Below are positions 7,589 through 16,922 of a stretch of DNA of 64,000 nucleotides, in pieces. Under the pieces are notes generated by a model. The model was not told the origin of the DNA. It saw only the letters and a program-made list of their open reading frames with translations, and did not search any database. Positions within the stretch are counted from its first letter, which is position 1. Each line of letters begins with the position of its first letter. This stretch comes from Eubacteriales bacterium. Lineage in GTDB: Bacteria; Bacillota; Clostridia; Lachnospirales; Lachnospiraceae. The position numbers and the translations under genes were made by a program. The stretch spans positions 1 through 64,000 of the forward strand of contig JAUNOK010000008.1 of NCBI GenBank assembly GCA_030537195.1. Direction: 5' to 3'.

Positions 7589-8321
7589 CTGGTCTTAATG
7601 CAAGATATATGATTGAAGCAACTATAACAGCGATAACTGCATTAACAGATGTGGTTATCGCACCTATTTTAGCAAGTGTCTTGGCAAGGTCCTGAGGTAC
7701 ACCAAGAAGGTATGTCTTGTAGAAATATCCGACTACAGGGTCAGCAACAATATTGAATGCCATACCGCATATGCTTGATACAACAGTGGCAACTGCAACA
7801 TATTTTGCAGAGTGTTCCTTGGAAAGGTGGAAGAGCTTATGTGCTACAAAACCAACGATAAGACCGATACATAACTTAAGGATAAATGTTTTAGGTGCGC
7901 TTGTTACATAGGCTGTTGACAAATCACTTATTGTCATGCCGATTGCTCCGGCAAGTCCGCCCCATTCGCCACCGATAAGTAAAGCTGCAAGAACGCAGAA
8001 TACGTTACCAAAGTGGAACATAGTTCTTTCAGTTCCAACAGGAATGTCTATCTTTATAAATGTTGCACCAACGTAGCAGAGCGCGGCACACAAAGCAGCC
8101 TGTGCAATTACCTTTGCGTCTACCGGCTTTCTCTCTTTCTTTGAAAATGTTCTGTATAATCCGGCAATAAGAATTACAATACCAAGTATTGCTGCAAGAA
8201 GTGAAAATGCGTATGCTTTATTTCCTTTAACTATGTATGTGTTGACACATAACACAATACCGATAATAAGAATTACAGCACCAATTAATGTCTGGATTAA
8301 ACCTGTCTTTTTGTCTTTCAT
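7554..8321 (-). CDS. ECF transporter S component
   Basis: 255 residues, highly hydrophobic. A two-span N-terminal extension (residues ~8-58) precedes a six-span S-component core beginning at VDAKVIAQAALCAALCYVGA (~67). The alanine-rich first helix and the acidic/aromatic loops match substrate-binding S components of energy-coupling-factor vitamin transporters. The substrate cannot be told from sequence alone. No AT-ECF genes are nearby, so it would use the shared energizing module. The start is supported by AGGAGA upstream on the minus strand. I see no recognisable riboswitch in the short leader, and the gene converges on DUF58 with a 35-base overlap. Confidence 0.82.
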   Translation of the reverse strand: MKDKKTGLIQTLIGAVILIIGIVLCVNTYIVKGNKAYAFSLLAAILGIVILIAGLYRTFSKKERKPVDAKVIAQAALCAALCYVGATFIKIDIPVGTERTMFHFGNVFCVLAALLIGGEWGGLAGAIGMTISDLSTAYVTSAPKTFILKLCIGLIVGFVAHKLFHLSKEHSAKYVAVATVVSSICGMAFNIVADPVVGYFYKTYLLGVPQDLAKTLAKIGAITTSVNAVIAVIVASIIYLALRPAMKKLNMLRDL

Positions 8322-8435
8322 AATTATCTTTTTCTCCTTTGATTCATATTTTCAGCAAAGAATAGTACAAATCAGGGATTATTAATAGTGCCAGTTTGAT
8401 AATGTTTTATAAGGTCAGATTATGTAAGGGATATG

Positions 8436-8463
8436 TTTACATTTGCAGAAAATGTGTTACAAT
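8436..8463 (+). promoter_or_regulatory. Sigma-A-type promoter of rimO operon
   Basis: TTTACA (8436-8441), a 16-bp spacer and TACAAT (8458-8463). Transcription would begin near 8470, so in-frame start codons upstream of that point cannot be used and rimO starts at 8495. Confidence 0.7.
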
Positions 8464-8494
8464 GAAGAGTAATATGCAGGAGGTAATGCAGTAT

Positions 8495-9826
8495 ATGAAG
8501 ATTATGTTTGCATCTTTAGGTTGTGATAAGAACCTTGTAGATACAGAGAATATGCTTGGAATTCTTAATGACAAGGGTTTTGAGTTTACAGATGATGAAA
8601 CACAGGCAGATGTTATTGTTGTCAATACATGCTGTTTTATTGGTGATGCGAAGCAGGAGAGTATCAATACGATACTTGAGATGGCAAAGCACAAGGAAGA
8701 TGCTGTGTGTAAGGCACTTATTGTTACAGGATGTCTTGCTCACAGATATAAGGATGAGATTATTAAAGAGATTCCAGAAGTTGATGCATTTTTAGGAACA
8801 ACTTCTTATGACAAGATTGCTGAGGTTGTTACTTCGGTTCTTGAAGGTAAGGGCTTTAATGTTGTTGATGATGCCAACAGACTTCCTATTGTTAAAGAAA
8901 AGAGAATTATTACTACACCAGGATATTTTGAGTACCTTAAGATAGCAGAAGGCTGTGATAAGCACTGTACTTACTGCATAATTCCTAAGGTTCGTGGTAA
9001 TTTCAGAAGTTTTCCAGTTGAATATCTTGTAGAGCAGGCAAAGCACCTTGTACATAATGGGGCAAGAGAGCTTATACTTGTAGCACAGGAGACAACTCTT
9101 TACGGAACAGATCTCTATGGTAAGAAGTCGCTTCCAATGCTTATACATGAGCTTGCTAAGATTGAAGATCTTAGATGGATAAGAATACAGTACTGTTATC
9201 CGGAAGAGATTAATGATGAGCTTATTGAGGCAATTAAGAATGAGCCTAAGGTCTGTCATTATCTCGATATGCCAATCCAGCATGCAAGTGATAATGTATT
9301 AAAGCGTATGGGAAGAAAGACTGATAAGCAGGAGCTTCTTGATATTGTTGCAAAGCTCAGAAAAGAGATTCCAGACATTGCATTGAGAACAACTCTTATT
9401 GCCGGCTTCCCAGGCGAGACACAGGAAGACCATGAAGAGGTTATGGAATTTATTGATGAAGTTGAGTTCGACAGACTTGGTGTATTTACTTATTCAAGAG
9501 AAGAGGATACCCCGGCTGCAACAATGCCAGACCAGATTGACCAGGATACAATGGATACATGGAGAGATGAGCTTATGGCTCTGCAGCAGGAAATATCTAT
9601 TGACAAGTCAGCACAGATGGTTGGAAAGACTATTGATGTTATGGTTGAAGGTTATATTGCAGAAGATAATACTTATGTCGGACGTTCATACAAGGACGCA
9701 CCTAATGTTGACGGAATGGTGTTCTTTGAATGTGACAGAGAACTTATGTCAGGAGATTTCGTATCTGTAAAGATTACTGGTTCAACTGAATATGATTTAA
9801 TGGGAATAATGGAGGAAAATGTTTAA
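8495..9826 (+). CDS. rimO: Ribosomal protein uS12 methylthiotransferase RimO
   Basis: 443 residues. Radical-SAM enzyme that adds a methylthio group to the conserved aspartate of ribosomal protein S12. The N-terminal UPF0004 domain carries the cluster cysteines (SLGCDKN, NTCCFIG, TGCLAHR). The radical-SAM core has CDKHCTYCIIP (the CxxxCxxC motif, ~residues 148-158), and a C-terminal TRAM domain follows. ATG 8495 is chosen because the family begins at MKIMFASLGC, the promoter lies between this and earlier starts, and AGGAGG precedes it. It is followed without a gap by pgsA and then pncC, a common Firmicutes order. Confidence 0.97.
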   Translation: MKIMFASLGCDKNLVDTENMLGILNDKGFEFTDDETQADVIVVNTCCFIGDAKQESINTILEMAKHKEDAVCKALIVTGCLAHRYKDEIIKEIPEVDAFLGTTSYDKIAEVVTSVLEGKGFNVVDDANRLPIVKEKRIITTPGYFEYLKIAEGCDKHCTYCIIPKVRGNFRSFPVEYLVEQAKHLVHNGARELILVAQETTLYGTDLYGKKSLPMLIHELAKIEDLRWIRIQYCYPEEINDELIEAIKNEPKVCHYLDMPIQHASDNVLKRMGRKTDKQELLDIVAKLRKEIPDIALRTTLIAGFPGETQEDHEEVMEFIDEVEFDRLGVFTYSREEDTPAATMPDQIDQDTMDTWRDELMALQQEISIDKSAQMVGKTIDVMVEGYIAEDNTYVGRSYKDAPNVDGMVFFECDRELMSGDFVSVKITGSTEYDLMGIMEENV

Positions 9827-10369
9827 ATGAATTTACCTAACAAACTTACAATTGCAAGAGTTATTATGATACCTTTGTTTCTGATATGTCTATATCTTAA
9901 CATTGGTTGTGGCAAATATATTGCAGTAGGAATATTTATTCTTGCAAGTTTAACAGACCTTTTAGATGGCAAGATTGCAAGAAAGTATAATCTTGTTACT
10001 AACTTTGGAAAGTTTATGGATCCACTTGCAGATAAGCTTTTAGTATGCTCTGCACTTATTGCACTTGTTGACCTTAACAGAATTGCAGCATGGATTGTTA
10101 TTATTATAATTGCAAGAGAATTTATTATTAGCGGATTCAGACTTGTTGCATCAGATAATGGCGTTGTTATTGCTGCAAGCTACTGGGGCAAGTTCAAGAC
10201 AACATTTCAGATGATTACAATTATTATGCTTGTTCTTAATCTTAATGTACCATTTATGAATATTATTAATACTGTTCTCATATATATATCATTAGGATTG
10301 ACAGTGATTTCTCTTATTGATTATATTGCAAAGAATTATAAAGTTTTTCTGGAAGGTTCGGGTAAATAA
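9827..10369 (+). CDS. pgsA: CDP-diacylglycerol-glycerol-3-phosphate 3-phosphatidyltransferase
   Basis: 180 residues, the typical length. Makes phosphatidylglycerophosphate, the first committed step to phosphatidylglycerol and cardiolipin, in the cytoplasmic membrane. The CDP-alcohol phosphatidyltransferase signature is complete: DGKIARKYNLVTNFGKFMDP (residues ~46-65, D-G-x2-A-R-x8-G-x3-D) followed by D four residues on. Several membrane spans surround it. The start codon directly follows the rimO stop (TAA-ATG), so it is translationally coupled, with GGAGG in the rimO end. Confidence 0.97.
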   Translation: MNLPNKLTIARVIMIPLFLICLYLNIGCGKYIAVGIFILASLTDLLDGKIARKYNLVTNFGKFMDPLADKLLVCSALIALVDLNRIAAWIVIIIIAREFIISGFRLVASDNGVVIAASYWGKFKTTFQMITIIMLVLNLNVPFMNIINTVLIYISLGLTVISLIDYIAKNYKVFLEGSGK

Positions 10370-10371
10370 TA

Positions 10372-10863
10372 ATGGTTGACTATCTCAGCTGTCTTGATAA
10401 GGCTCTTGTTGAGACATTAAAGAACAAATCCCTGACTATAACTACGGCTGAATCATGTACAGGTGGCATGGTTGCTTCGTCTATAGTTAATATAAGCGGT
10501 GCTTCAGACATTTTTAAAGAAGGCTATATTACATACAGTAATGAAGCCAAGGAGCGTATTCTTGGAGTTAAGCATGAGACTCTTGAGGAGTATAAAGCTG
10601 TAAGTGCTGAAACTGCTGCCCAGATGGCAGAAGGAGCGGTAAGAATATCTAAGGCAGATATCAGTGTTTCTGTAACAGGTGTTGCAGGACCTTCTAAAGA
10701 GGATGATAAGCCTGTTGGTCTTGTGTATATTGGATGCTGTTATAATGGTGAGACACATGTTAAAGAATGTGATTTGTCAGGCGACAGACATACGATAAGA
10801 TGTCAGTCAACCAAGGAAGCACTCAAGTTCGTACTTGATATAATTAAGACTAATCTCAGTTAA
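10372..10863 (+). CDS. pncC: Nicotinamide-nucleotide amidohydrolase (CinA C-terminal domain protein)
   Basis: 163 residues. Stand-alone CinA C-terminal domain, which deamidates NMN to nicotinate mononucleotide in pyridine-nucleotide recycling. Family motifs TTAESCTGGMVAS (residues ~24-36), GYITYSNEAKERILGV (~53-68) and VTGVAGPS (~101-108) are present. The N-terminal molybdopterin-like domain of full CinA is absent, as is usual for PncC. The gene sits two bases after pgsA and just upstream of recA, matching the classic cinA-recA neighbourhood, and a hairpin terminator follows. Confidence 0.93.
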   Translation: MVDYLSCLDKALVETLKNKSLTITTAESCTGGMVASSIVNISGASDIFKEGYITYSNEAKERILGVKHETLEEYKAVSAETAAQMAEGAVRISKADISVSVTGVAGPSKEDDKPVGLVYIGCCYNGETHVKECDLSGDRHTIRCQSTKEALKFVLDIIKTNLS

Positions 10864-10891
10864 TAAAATCAGAATTAAATATGAGTATGAT

Positions 10892-10930
10892 TTCACCAGC
10901 ATTGCAGTTATTGCATATGCTGGTGAATTT
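10892..10930 (+). terminator. Probable terminator after pncC
   Basis: Eleven-bp arms TTCACCAGCAT and ATGCTGGTGAA with a 14-base loop, followed by a short T-rich tract. The weak T-tail lowers certainty. Confidence 0.6.
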
Positions 10931-11037
10931 ATATATAAAATACTATATTAACATACAATAATATGAAAATATGAAATAAATATTTACAATACATATATAA
11001 TGTGTTATAGTCTTATTATTCCAGTATACATACAAAA

Positions 11038-11051
11038 CGAATAAATGTTCG
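11038..11051. promoter_or_regulatory. LexA (SOS) box 1 upstream of recA
   Basis: CGAATAAATGTTCG is close to the Gram-positive LexA consensus CGAACATATGTTCG. It lies just upstream of the -35 element. Confidence 0.8.
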
Positions 11052-11060
11052 AAAAAGTTC

Positions 11061-11089
11061 TTGACAATGTCAGTGTAATAAGATACTAT
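11061..11089 (+). promoter_or_regulatory. recA promoter
   Basis: Perfect TTGACA (11061-11066), a 17-bp spacer and TACTAT (11084-11089). It is flanked on both sides by LexA boxes. Confidence 0.88.
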
Positions 11090-11097
11090 TTAAGAAA

Positions 11098-11111
11098 CGA
11101 ACACATGTTCA
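11098..11111. promoter_or_regulatory. LexA (SOS) box 2 over the recA transcript start
   Basis: CGAACACATGTTCA lies just downstream of the -10 element, where bound repressor would block transcription. It is 60 bp from box 1. Confidence 0.85.
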
Positions 11112-11128
11112 AAAGGAGAGTTTAAGGT

Positions 11129-12199
11129 ATGGTTAATGAAGATAAGATGAAAGCCCTTGATGCGGCAATTTCTAATATTGAGAAACAGTTTGGTAAGGGT
11201 TCTGTAATGAAACTTGGAGAATCAACAGCTAATCTTAATGTTGAATGTATTCCTACAGGTTCTTTAAGTCTTGATATTGCTTTAGGAATCGGTGGAGTTC
11301 CTAAGGGAAGAGTTGTAGAGATATATGGACCTGAATCAAGTGGTAAGACTACAGTTGCACTTCATATGGTTGCGGAAGTACAGAAGAGAGGTGGTATTGC
11401 AGGCTTTATTGATGCAGAGCATGCCCTTGATCCTGTATATGCCAAGAATATCGGTGTTGATATTGATAACTTATATATTTCACAGCCTGACAGTGGTGAA
11501 CAGGCACTTGAGATTACAGAGACTATGGTAAGATCTGGTGCAGTTGATATTGTAATTGTCGATTCAGTTGCAGCTCTTGTTCCTAAGGCTGAGATTGACG
11601 GTGATATGGGTGATTCACATGTAGGTCTTCAGGCAAGACTTATGTCACAGGCGTTAAGAAAGCTTACACCAGTTGTAAGCAAGAATAACTGTGTTGTTAT
11701 ATTTATCAATCAGCTTCGTGAAAAAGTTGGTGTTATGTTTGGCAATCCAGAGACAACTACAGGTGGTCGAGCACTTAAGTTCTATTCTTCTGTAAGACTT
11801 GATGTAAGAAAGATTGAGACACTTAAGCAGAATGGTGAAGTTATTGGTAACAGAACAAGAGTTAAGATTGTTAAGAATAAGGTTGCACCTCCATTCAGAG
11901 AAGCAGAGTTCGATATTCTTTTTGGTAAAGGTATATCTACAGAGGGTGATCTTGTTGACCTTGCCTCTAATGCAGGCATTATCCAGAAGAGCGGTGCATG
12001 GTTCTCATACGAGGGCAACAAGATTGGACAGGGACGAGAGAATGCCAAGCAGTTCCTTATTGATAATCCTCAGATAAGAGAAGAAGTTGACAGAAGAGTA
12101 AGAGAACACTATGGAATTGTAGATGGTGCTAAGGAAGCAGATGCATCTGATGATGCAAAGCAGGCTAAGGCTAAGAAGAAAGCAGATACAGAAGAGTAA
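11129..12199 (+). CDS. recA: Recombinase RecA
   Basis: 356 residues. DNA-dependent ATPase that forms filaments on single-stranded DNA, drives strand exchange and triggers LexA self-cleavage. Walker [10 protein letters not shown] (~residues 67-75), the MAW region, loop L1/L2 segment ([19 protein letters not shown]) and a lysine/acidic C-terminal tail are all present. ATG 11129 is preceded by AGGAGAG. The promoter has two SOS boxes, so it is DNA-damage inducible. recX follows 13 bases later, probably in the same transcript. Confidence 0.99.
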   Translation: MVNEDKMKALDAAISNIEKQFGKGSVMKLGESTANLNVECIPTGSLSLDIALGIGGVPKGRVVEIYGPESSGKTTVALHMVAEVQKRGGIAGFIDAEHALDPVYAKNIGVDIDNLYISQPDSGEQALEITETMVRSGAVDIVIVDSVAALVPKAEIDGDMGDSHVGLQARLMSQALRKLTPVVSKNNCVVIFINQLREKVGVMFGNPETTTGGRALKFYSSVRLDVRKIETLKQNGEVIGNRTRVKIVKNKVAPPFREAEFDILFGKGISTEGDLVDLASNAGIIQKSGAWFSYEGNKIGQGRENAKQFLIDNPQIREEVDRRVREHYGIVDGAKEADASDDAKQAKAKKKADTEE

Positions 12200-12212
12200 T
12201 ATAAGGTGAGTT

Positions 12213-12866
12213 ATGGAAGATAATATTGAACTTATTGTCACCTCCATTAAAGAACTTACTAAGAAACGCAGGCTTGTATATATTAATTATGAGCCTGCGT
12301 TTGCTGTATATACAGCAGAATTAAGAAAGTTCGGGATTAAGGATGGAGAAGCTGTCAGGAAAGAAGTGTATGATTCACTTGTAGATGAGGTGTTGTCTAA
12401 GCGTGCAACCGTGAGAGCGATGGCTTTGCTTAAGAATAAAGATTATACAAGAAAAGGTCTGGAGGACAAGCTTAGAGACGGATATTATCCAGATAAGTGT
12501 ATAGAGCATGCTATAGAGTATGTATCAAGGTTTGGATATATTAATGATGACAGGTTTGCAGAGAATTATGTTAATTTTAAGGCAGGTAATAAGCCAAGAA
12601 GACAGATTGAACTTAAACTGAAGCAGAAAGGCGTTAATACAGATATTATACGAAGGGTTTGTGATGAATTCTATGAAGATAATAGTGATATTGAATTAGA
12701 ACAGGCAAAGGCATTTGTTGAAAAGAAACATATTGATATAGAGAATGCTGATTATAAAGAAATTCAGAAGGTAAAAGCGGCATTATACCGTAAAGGATTC
12801 AGTATGGATATTATCAATAAAGCATTGGATTCTAAGGGGCTTTTCCTTGACATAATCGACAATTGA
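12213..12866 (+). CDS. recX: Regulatory protein RecX
   Basis: 217 residues. RecX binds RecA filaments and limits their activity. The central three-helix repeats are visible: RAMALLKNKDYTRKGLEDKL (~64-83), then FGYINDDRFAENYVN (~107-121) and a third repeat near DYKEIQKVKAALYRKGF. The ~60-residue N-terminal extension is typical of Firmicutes. It is located directly after recA, the usual position, and its 3' end carries the promoter of the next gene. Confidence 0.95.
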   Translation: MEDNIELIVTSIKELTKKRRLVYINYEPAFAVYTAELRKFGIKDGEAVRKEVYDSLVDEVLSKRATVRAMALLKNKDYTRKGLEDKLRDGYYPDKCIEHAIEYVSRFGYINDDRFAENYVNFKAGNKPRRQIELKLKQKGVNTDIIRRVCDEFYEDNSDIELEQAKAFVEKKHIDIENADYKEIQKVKAALYRKGFSMDIINKALDSKGLFLDIIDN

Positions 12867-12875
12867 GTATAATAT
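12847..12875 (+). promoter_or_regulatory. rny promoter inside the recX 3' end
   Basis: TTGACA (12847-12852), a 17-bp spacer and TAATAT (12870-12875). The -35 element is inside the last codons of recX, giving rny its own start of transcription. Confidence 0.7.
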
Positions 12876-12912
12876 TAGATTGTTGTATTTTTTGTACAAT
12901 GAAAACTAAATA

Positions 12913-12925
12913 AGGAGGTGCTCCT
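12913..12925 (+). promoter_or_regulatory. Ribosome-site hairpin before rny
   Basis: AGGAG (12913-12917) can pair with CTCCT (12921-12925) across a three-base loop, burying the Shine-Dalgarno of a TTG-initiated gene. It could tune RNase Y synthesis. Five base pairs is short, so this is a suggestion. Confidence 0.4.
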
Positions 12926-12928
12926 GCG

Positions 12929-14476
12929 TTGATTCCAATAGTAATCGCAATTATTGCTACTTTAGTGATAGTCGCTCCTATTACTTGGGTTATCTCATCT
13001 AATGCAATCAATAAGCGTAACGATGCAACAATCGGTAATGCTAATGAGAAAGCAAGAGAGATAATTGATGAGGCTCTTAAAACAGCTGAAACCAAGAAAA
13101 AGGAAGCTCTTTTGGAAGTCAAGGAAGAGTCTTTAAAGACTAAGAACGAACTTGAAAAAGAAACTAAGGAAAGACGAGCTGAGATAAGCAAGTACGAAAA
13201 GAGAGTTCTTTCTAAAGAAGAGACACTTGACAGAAAGATTGAGGCTGTAGAGAAGCGCGACTCTAACATTACCAGGAAAGAAGAAGAACTTGGTAAACAG
13301 AAGCAAAAGGTTGAAGAACTTGAGAAGAAGAGACAGCAGGAACTTGAACGAATCTCAGGATTGACCTCCGAACAGGCAAAAGAATATCTATTAAAGACTG
13401 TTGAAGACGAAGTTAAACATGATACTGCTGTAATGATTAAGACATTAGAAAGCAGAGCGAAAGAGGAAGCAGATAAGAAGGCTAAGGAGATTGTTGTTAA
13501 TGCAATTCAGAGATGCGCCGCAGACCATGTGGCTGAGACAACAATATCAGTAGTTCAGCTTCCTAATGACGAAATGAAAGGCCGTATTATTGGTAGAGAG
13601 GGTAGAAATATCAGAACTCTTGAAACACTTACAGGTGTTGAACTTATCATTGATGATACACCTGAGGCTGTAGTTTTGTCGGGCTTTGACCCAGTAAGAA
13701 GAGAGGTCGCAAGAATCGCTCTTGAAAAGCTCATACTTGATGGAAGAATTCATCCGGCAAGAATTGAGGAAATGGTTGAGAAAGCCCAGAAAGAAGTCGA
13801 GACATTAATTAAAGAAGAAGGTGAAGCTGCAACCCTTGAGGTTGGTGTACATGGTATCCATCCAGAGCTTGTAAGACTCTTAGGTAAGTTAAGATTCAGA
13901 ACAAGTTATGGACAGAATGTTTTAAAACATTCTATTGAAGTAGCACAGCTTACAGGTCTCTTAGCTGGAGAGTTAGGACTTGATGTTAAGATGGCTAAGC
14001 GTGCTGGTTTATTACATGATATTGGTAAAGCTGTCGACCACGAGATGGAAGGCTCACATATTCAGTTAGGTGTTGATCTTTGTAGAAGATATAAGGAATC
14101 AGCCCTTGTTATTAATGCAGTAGAGGCACATCATGGTGACGTTGAACCAGAAAGCTTAATCGCTTGTCTTGTACAGGCTGCTGATACAATTTCAGCTGCT
14201 AGACCTGGTGCAAGAAGAGAAACGTTAGAAACTTATACAAACAGACTGAAACAATTAGAAGATATTACCAACTCATTCAAGGGAGTTGAGAAATCCTTTG
14301 CCATTCAAGCAGGTAGAGAGGTTCGTGTTATGGTAGTTCCTGAAGTCGTTAGTGATTCAGATATGGTAATCATGGCTCGTGACATTTCTAAGCAGATTGA
14401 GGATCAGATGGAATATCCTGGTCAGATCAAGGTTAGTATTGTCAGAGAATCAAGAGCTGTAGATTACGCAAAGTAA
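12929..14476 (+). CDS. rny: Ribonuclease Y
   Basis: 515 residues. Membrane-anchored endoribonuclease that begins mRNA decay. An N-terminal membrane helix ([20 protein letters not shown], residues ~2-21) is followed by a long charged coiled coil (~40-170). Next come a KH RNA-binding domain ([15 protein letters not shown], ~217-231) and an HD nuclease domain with the metal-binding [10 protein letters not shown] (~366-375). Start is TTG 12929, after AAGGAGG. A strong terminator follows the stop, so it is a single-gene unit with its own promoter in recX. Confidence 0.98.
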   Translation: MIPIVIAIIATLVIVAPITWVISSNAINKRNDATIGNANEKAREIIDEALKTAETKKKEALLEVKEESLKTKNELEKETKERRAEISKYEKRVLSKEETLDRKIEAVEKRDSNITRKEEELGKQKQKVEELEKKRQQELERISGLTSEQAKEYLLKTVEDEVKHDTAVMIKTLESRAKEEADKKAKEIVVNAIQRCAADHVAETTISVVQLPNDEMKGRIIGREGRNIRTLETLTGVELIIDDTPEAVVLSGFDPVRREVARIALEKLILDGRIHPARIEEMVEKAQKEVETLIKEEGEAATLEVGVHGIHPELVRLLGKLRFRTSYGQNVLKHSIEVAQLTGLLAGELGLDVKMAKRAGLLHDIGKAVDHEMEGSHIQLGVDLCRRYKESALVINAVEAHHGDVEPESLIACLVQAADTISAARPGARRETLETYTNRLKQLEDITNSFKGVEKSFAIQAGREVRVMVVPEVVSDSDMVIMARDISKQIEDQMEYPGQIKVSIVRESRAVDYAK

Positions 14477-14489
14477 ACTAACATAAACC

Positions 14490-14534
14490 AAGGCTGTTAC
14501 ATAATGTTAATTCGTTATGTGACAGCCTTTTTTG
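14490..14534 (+). terminator. Intrinsic terminator after rny
   Basis: Fifteen-base arms (AAGGCTGTTACATAA and TTATGTGACAGCCTT, one wobble) with a 10-base loop and a T-run. Confidence 0.93.
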
Positions 14535-14606
14535 ATTTTAGCACGCTTAATATAATTAAGCATTTCAAAGAGATGTTTTAAAATATTAAGTTATTTTTAA
14601 AAATAT

Positions 14607-14635
14607 TTGCAATTATGAATCATACATTGTAGAAT
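14607..14635 (+). promoter_or_regulatory. Promoter of the aminotransferase gene
   Basis: TTGCAA (14607-14612), a 17-bp spacer and TAGAAT (14630-14635). Confidence 0.65.
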
Positions 14636-14672
14636 AGAGCATGTTGATTAAATGCTGATTAGGAGGAAGATT

Positions 14673-15956
14673 ATGCAGTACAATGATATGAGTAAAGAAG
14701 ATCTTTTATCTTTAAAGGAAAGCTTGAACAAGGAGTATGCAGAAGCTAAGGCAAAGGGTCTTGCATTAGATATGTCAAGAGGTAAGCCATCAGCTAAGCA
14801 GCTTGATGTTTCATTAGGACTTCTTGATACAATCAATAGTTCATCAGACCTTAAGGCTTTAGATGGAACAGATTGCAGAAATTATGGTGTTTTAGATGGT
14901 ATTCCAGAAGCTAAGAAGCTTATGGCAGATATGATGGGTACAACACCAGATCATGTTATTGTTTATGGTAACGCAAGTCTTAATATCATGTATGACCAGA
15001 TTTCAAGAGCATACACACATGGTATTCTTGGTAATACACCATGGTGCAAGCTTGATAAGGTTAAGTTCTTATGTCCGGTTCCTGGATATGACAGACATTT
15101 CGCAATTACAGAGAGATTCGGAATAGAGATGATTAATATTCCGATGTCAGAGTCTGGTCCGGATATGGGCATGGTAGAAGAGTATGTAAGCAAAGATGCG
15201 TCTGTAAAGGGTATCTGGTGCGTTCCAAAGTATTCTAATCCTCAGGGATATACATATTCTGAAGAAACAGTTAAGAGAATGGCTGCTCTTAAGCCAGCTG
15301 CTGAAGATTTTAGAATTTTCTGGGATAATGCTTATGTTATCCATGATTTATATGATGATAAGAAGGATGAGATTCCTGATATCATCAGCGAGTGTGAGAA
15401 GGCTGGTAACCCTGATATGGTATTCGAGTTCGCTTCAACTTCTAAGGTAAGCTTCCCAGGTTCAGGTATTGCAGCACTTGCTACATCTGCTAATAATATT
15501 GCAGATATCAAGAAACAGCTTACAATCCAGACAATCGGACATGATAAGCTCAACCAGTTAAGACATGTAAGATATTTCAAGGATATCAACGGACTTAAGG
15601 AACATATGAGAAAGCACGCTGAATTCATGAGACCTAAGTTTGAAGCTGTAGAAAGTGTTCTTGAAGAAGAACTTGGCGGACTTGGAATTGGTTCATGGAC
15701 AGAGCCTAAGGGTGGATATTTCATCTCATTTGAGGCTATGGACGGATGTGCCAAGGCAATAGTTGCTAAGTGTAAAGAAGCTGGCGTTAAGCTTACAGGT
15801 GCCGGAGCAACATTCCCTTACGGAAAAGATCCTAAAGATTCTAATATAAGAATCGCTCCATCATTCCCAACTCCAGAAGAGATGAAGCAGGCTGCAGACC
15901 TTTTCGTTCTCTGTGTTAAGCTTGTAAGTGTAGAAAAGTTACTTGAAAACAAATAA
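14673..15956 (+). CDS. PLP-dependent aminotransferase, aspartate aminotransferase Ic / MocR-like group
   Basis: 427 residues. Fold-type I aminotransferase. Pyridoxal-phosphate residues are visible: the substrate-binding YGNASLNIMYD region (~101-111), KYSNPQGYT (~198-206), FWDNAYVIHD (~226-235) and the Schiff-base lysine in ASTSKVSFPGSGIA (~260-273). The sequence resembles the PF12897 group, originally labelled alanine-glyoxylate aminotransferase and later shown to act mainly on aspartate. The exact substrate is inferred. ATG 14673 follows AGGAGGA; the earlier ATG at 14652 lies upstream of this ribosome site. It has its own promoter and terminator. Confidence 0.88.
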   Translation: MQYNDMSKEDLLSLKESLNKEYAEAKAKGLALDMSRGKPSAKQLDVSLGLLDTINSSSDLKALDGTDCRNYGVLDGIPEAKKLMADMMGTTPDHVIVYGNASLNIMYDQISRAYTHGILGNTPWCKLDKVKFLCPVPGYDRHFAITERFGIEMINIPMSESGPDMGMVEEYVSKDASVKGIWCVPKYSNPQGYTYSEETVKRMAALKPAAEDFRIFWDNAYVIHDLYDDKKDEIPDIISECEKAGNPDMVFEFASTSKVSFPGSGIAALATSANNIADIKKQLTIQTIGHDKLNQLRHVRYFKDINGLKEHMRKHAEFMRPKFEAVESVLEEELGGLGIGSWTEPKGGYFISFEAMDGCAKAIVAKCKEAGVKLTGAGATFPYGKDPKDSNIRIAPSFPTPEEMKQAADLFVLCVKLVSVEKLLENK

Positions 15957-15975
15957 TTAAATGAATATAATTAAT

Positions 15976-16006
15976 ATAAGCTTGCTTTTTATAAGCAAGC
16001 TTATTT
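15976..16006 (+). terminator. Intrinsic terminator after the aminotransferase
   Basis: Twelve-bp perfect arms (ATAAGCTTGCTT/AAGCAAGCTTAT), 5-base loop, short T-tail. Confidence 0.75.
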
Positions 16007-16067
16007 AATAACCGGGTATATAATAAGCAGATGTTATATATCGTGATATAGTTGGGAGGATATACAT

Positions 16068-16865
16068 ATGGCTAAGATTGGTTTTATTGGAATGGGTAAC
16101 ATGGGATATGCAATGCTTAAAGGTGCTTTGGCAGCATTTTCGCCATCGGATATTATATTTTCATCACCTAACAGAGAGAAGTGCGAAAGAATATCATCTG
16201 AGACAGGTGTAAGATTTGCGGAAAGCAATGCAGAATGTGGCAACAATGCCAAGTATATTGTGCTTGCAGTAAAACCACAGATGTATCCAACAGTACTTAA
16301 GAATATTGTCAATGTGGTAACAGAAGAAAGCGTTATTATATCAATAGCACCGGGAATTACTATTGCATCTATTAAGAATGCTCTTGGAAGCAATATAAGA
16401 GTTGTGAGAGCAATGCCTAATACGCCTGCACTTATCGGGGAAGGAATGACAGGAGTAGCATATAATACATCTGATTATTCATTTGACGAAAGAGATGTTA
16501 TAGACAAATTCTTTACTTCATTCGGTAAGGTTGTTTACGTTGATGAAAAGCTTATGGATGGAGTTGTATGTGCAAGCGGCAGTTCACCAGCTTATGTATA
16601 TATGTTTATTGAAGCTCTTGCAGACAGCGTTGTAAAGTACGGTATTAAGAGAGATGACGCATATAAGATGGTTGCACAGACAGTTCTTGGTTCAGCCAAG
16701 ATGGTGCTTGAGTCAGGAGAACATCCTGCAGCACTTAAGGATAAAGTATGCTCACCTGGTGGAACAACAATTCAGGCTGTTTCTGCACTTGAAGAGAATG
16801 GTTTTAGAAATGCTCTTATCAAAGCAACTGATGCATGCTATGACAAATGTACAAGCATTAAGTAA
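16068..16865 (+). CDS. proC: Pyrroline-5-carboxylate reductase
   Basis: 265 residues, normal length. Last step of proline synthesis, NAD(P)H-dependent. The N-terminal Rossmann motif IGFIGMGNMG (residues ~4-13) is followed by VRAMPNTPALIGEGMT (~112-127). The C-terminal signature ALKDKVCSPGGTTIQAVSAL (~222-241) is the ProC family pattern. GGGAGG precedes ATG 16068. A small imperfect hairpin (16870-16900) separates it from the NUDIX gene. Confidence 0.98.
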   Translation: MAKIGFIGMGNMGYAMLKGALAAFSPSDIIFSSPNREKCERISSETGVRFAESNAECGNNAKYIVLAVKPQMYPTVLKNIVNVVTEESVIISIAPGITIASIKNALGSNIRVVRAMPNTPALIGEGMTGVAYNTSDYSFDERDVIDKFFTSFGKVVYVDEKLMDGVVCASGSSPAYVYMFIEALADSVVKYGIKRDDAYKMVAQTVLGSAKMVLESGEHPAALKDKVCSPGGTTIQAVSALEENGFRNALIKATDACYDKCTSIK

Positions 16866-16922
16866 TTTTACTACTAATAAATATTTAACTATTAAGTAGT
16901 ATTTTACATAGAGAGGCTGAAT

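Noticed and set aside
8322-8395. Vitamin riboswitch in front of the ECF S component gene
   Set aside because: Too short a leader and none of the conserved cores (TPP, FMN, cobalamin, preQ1) is recognisable.
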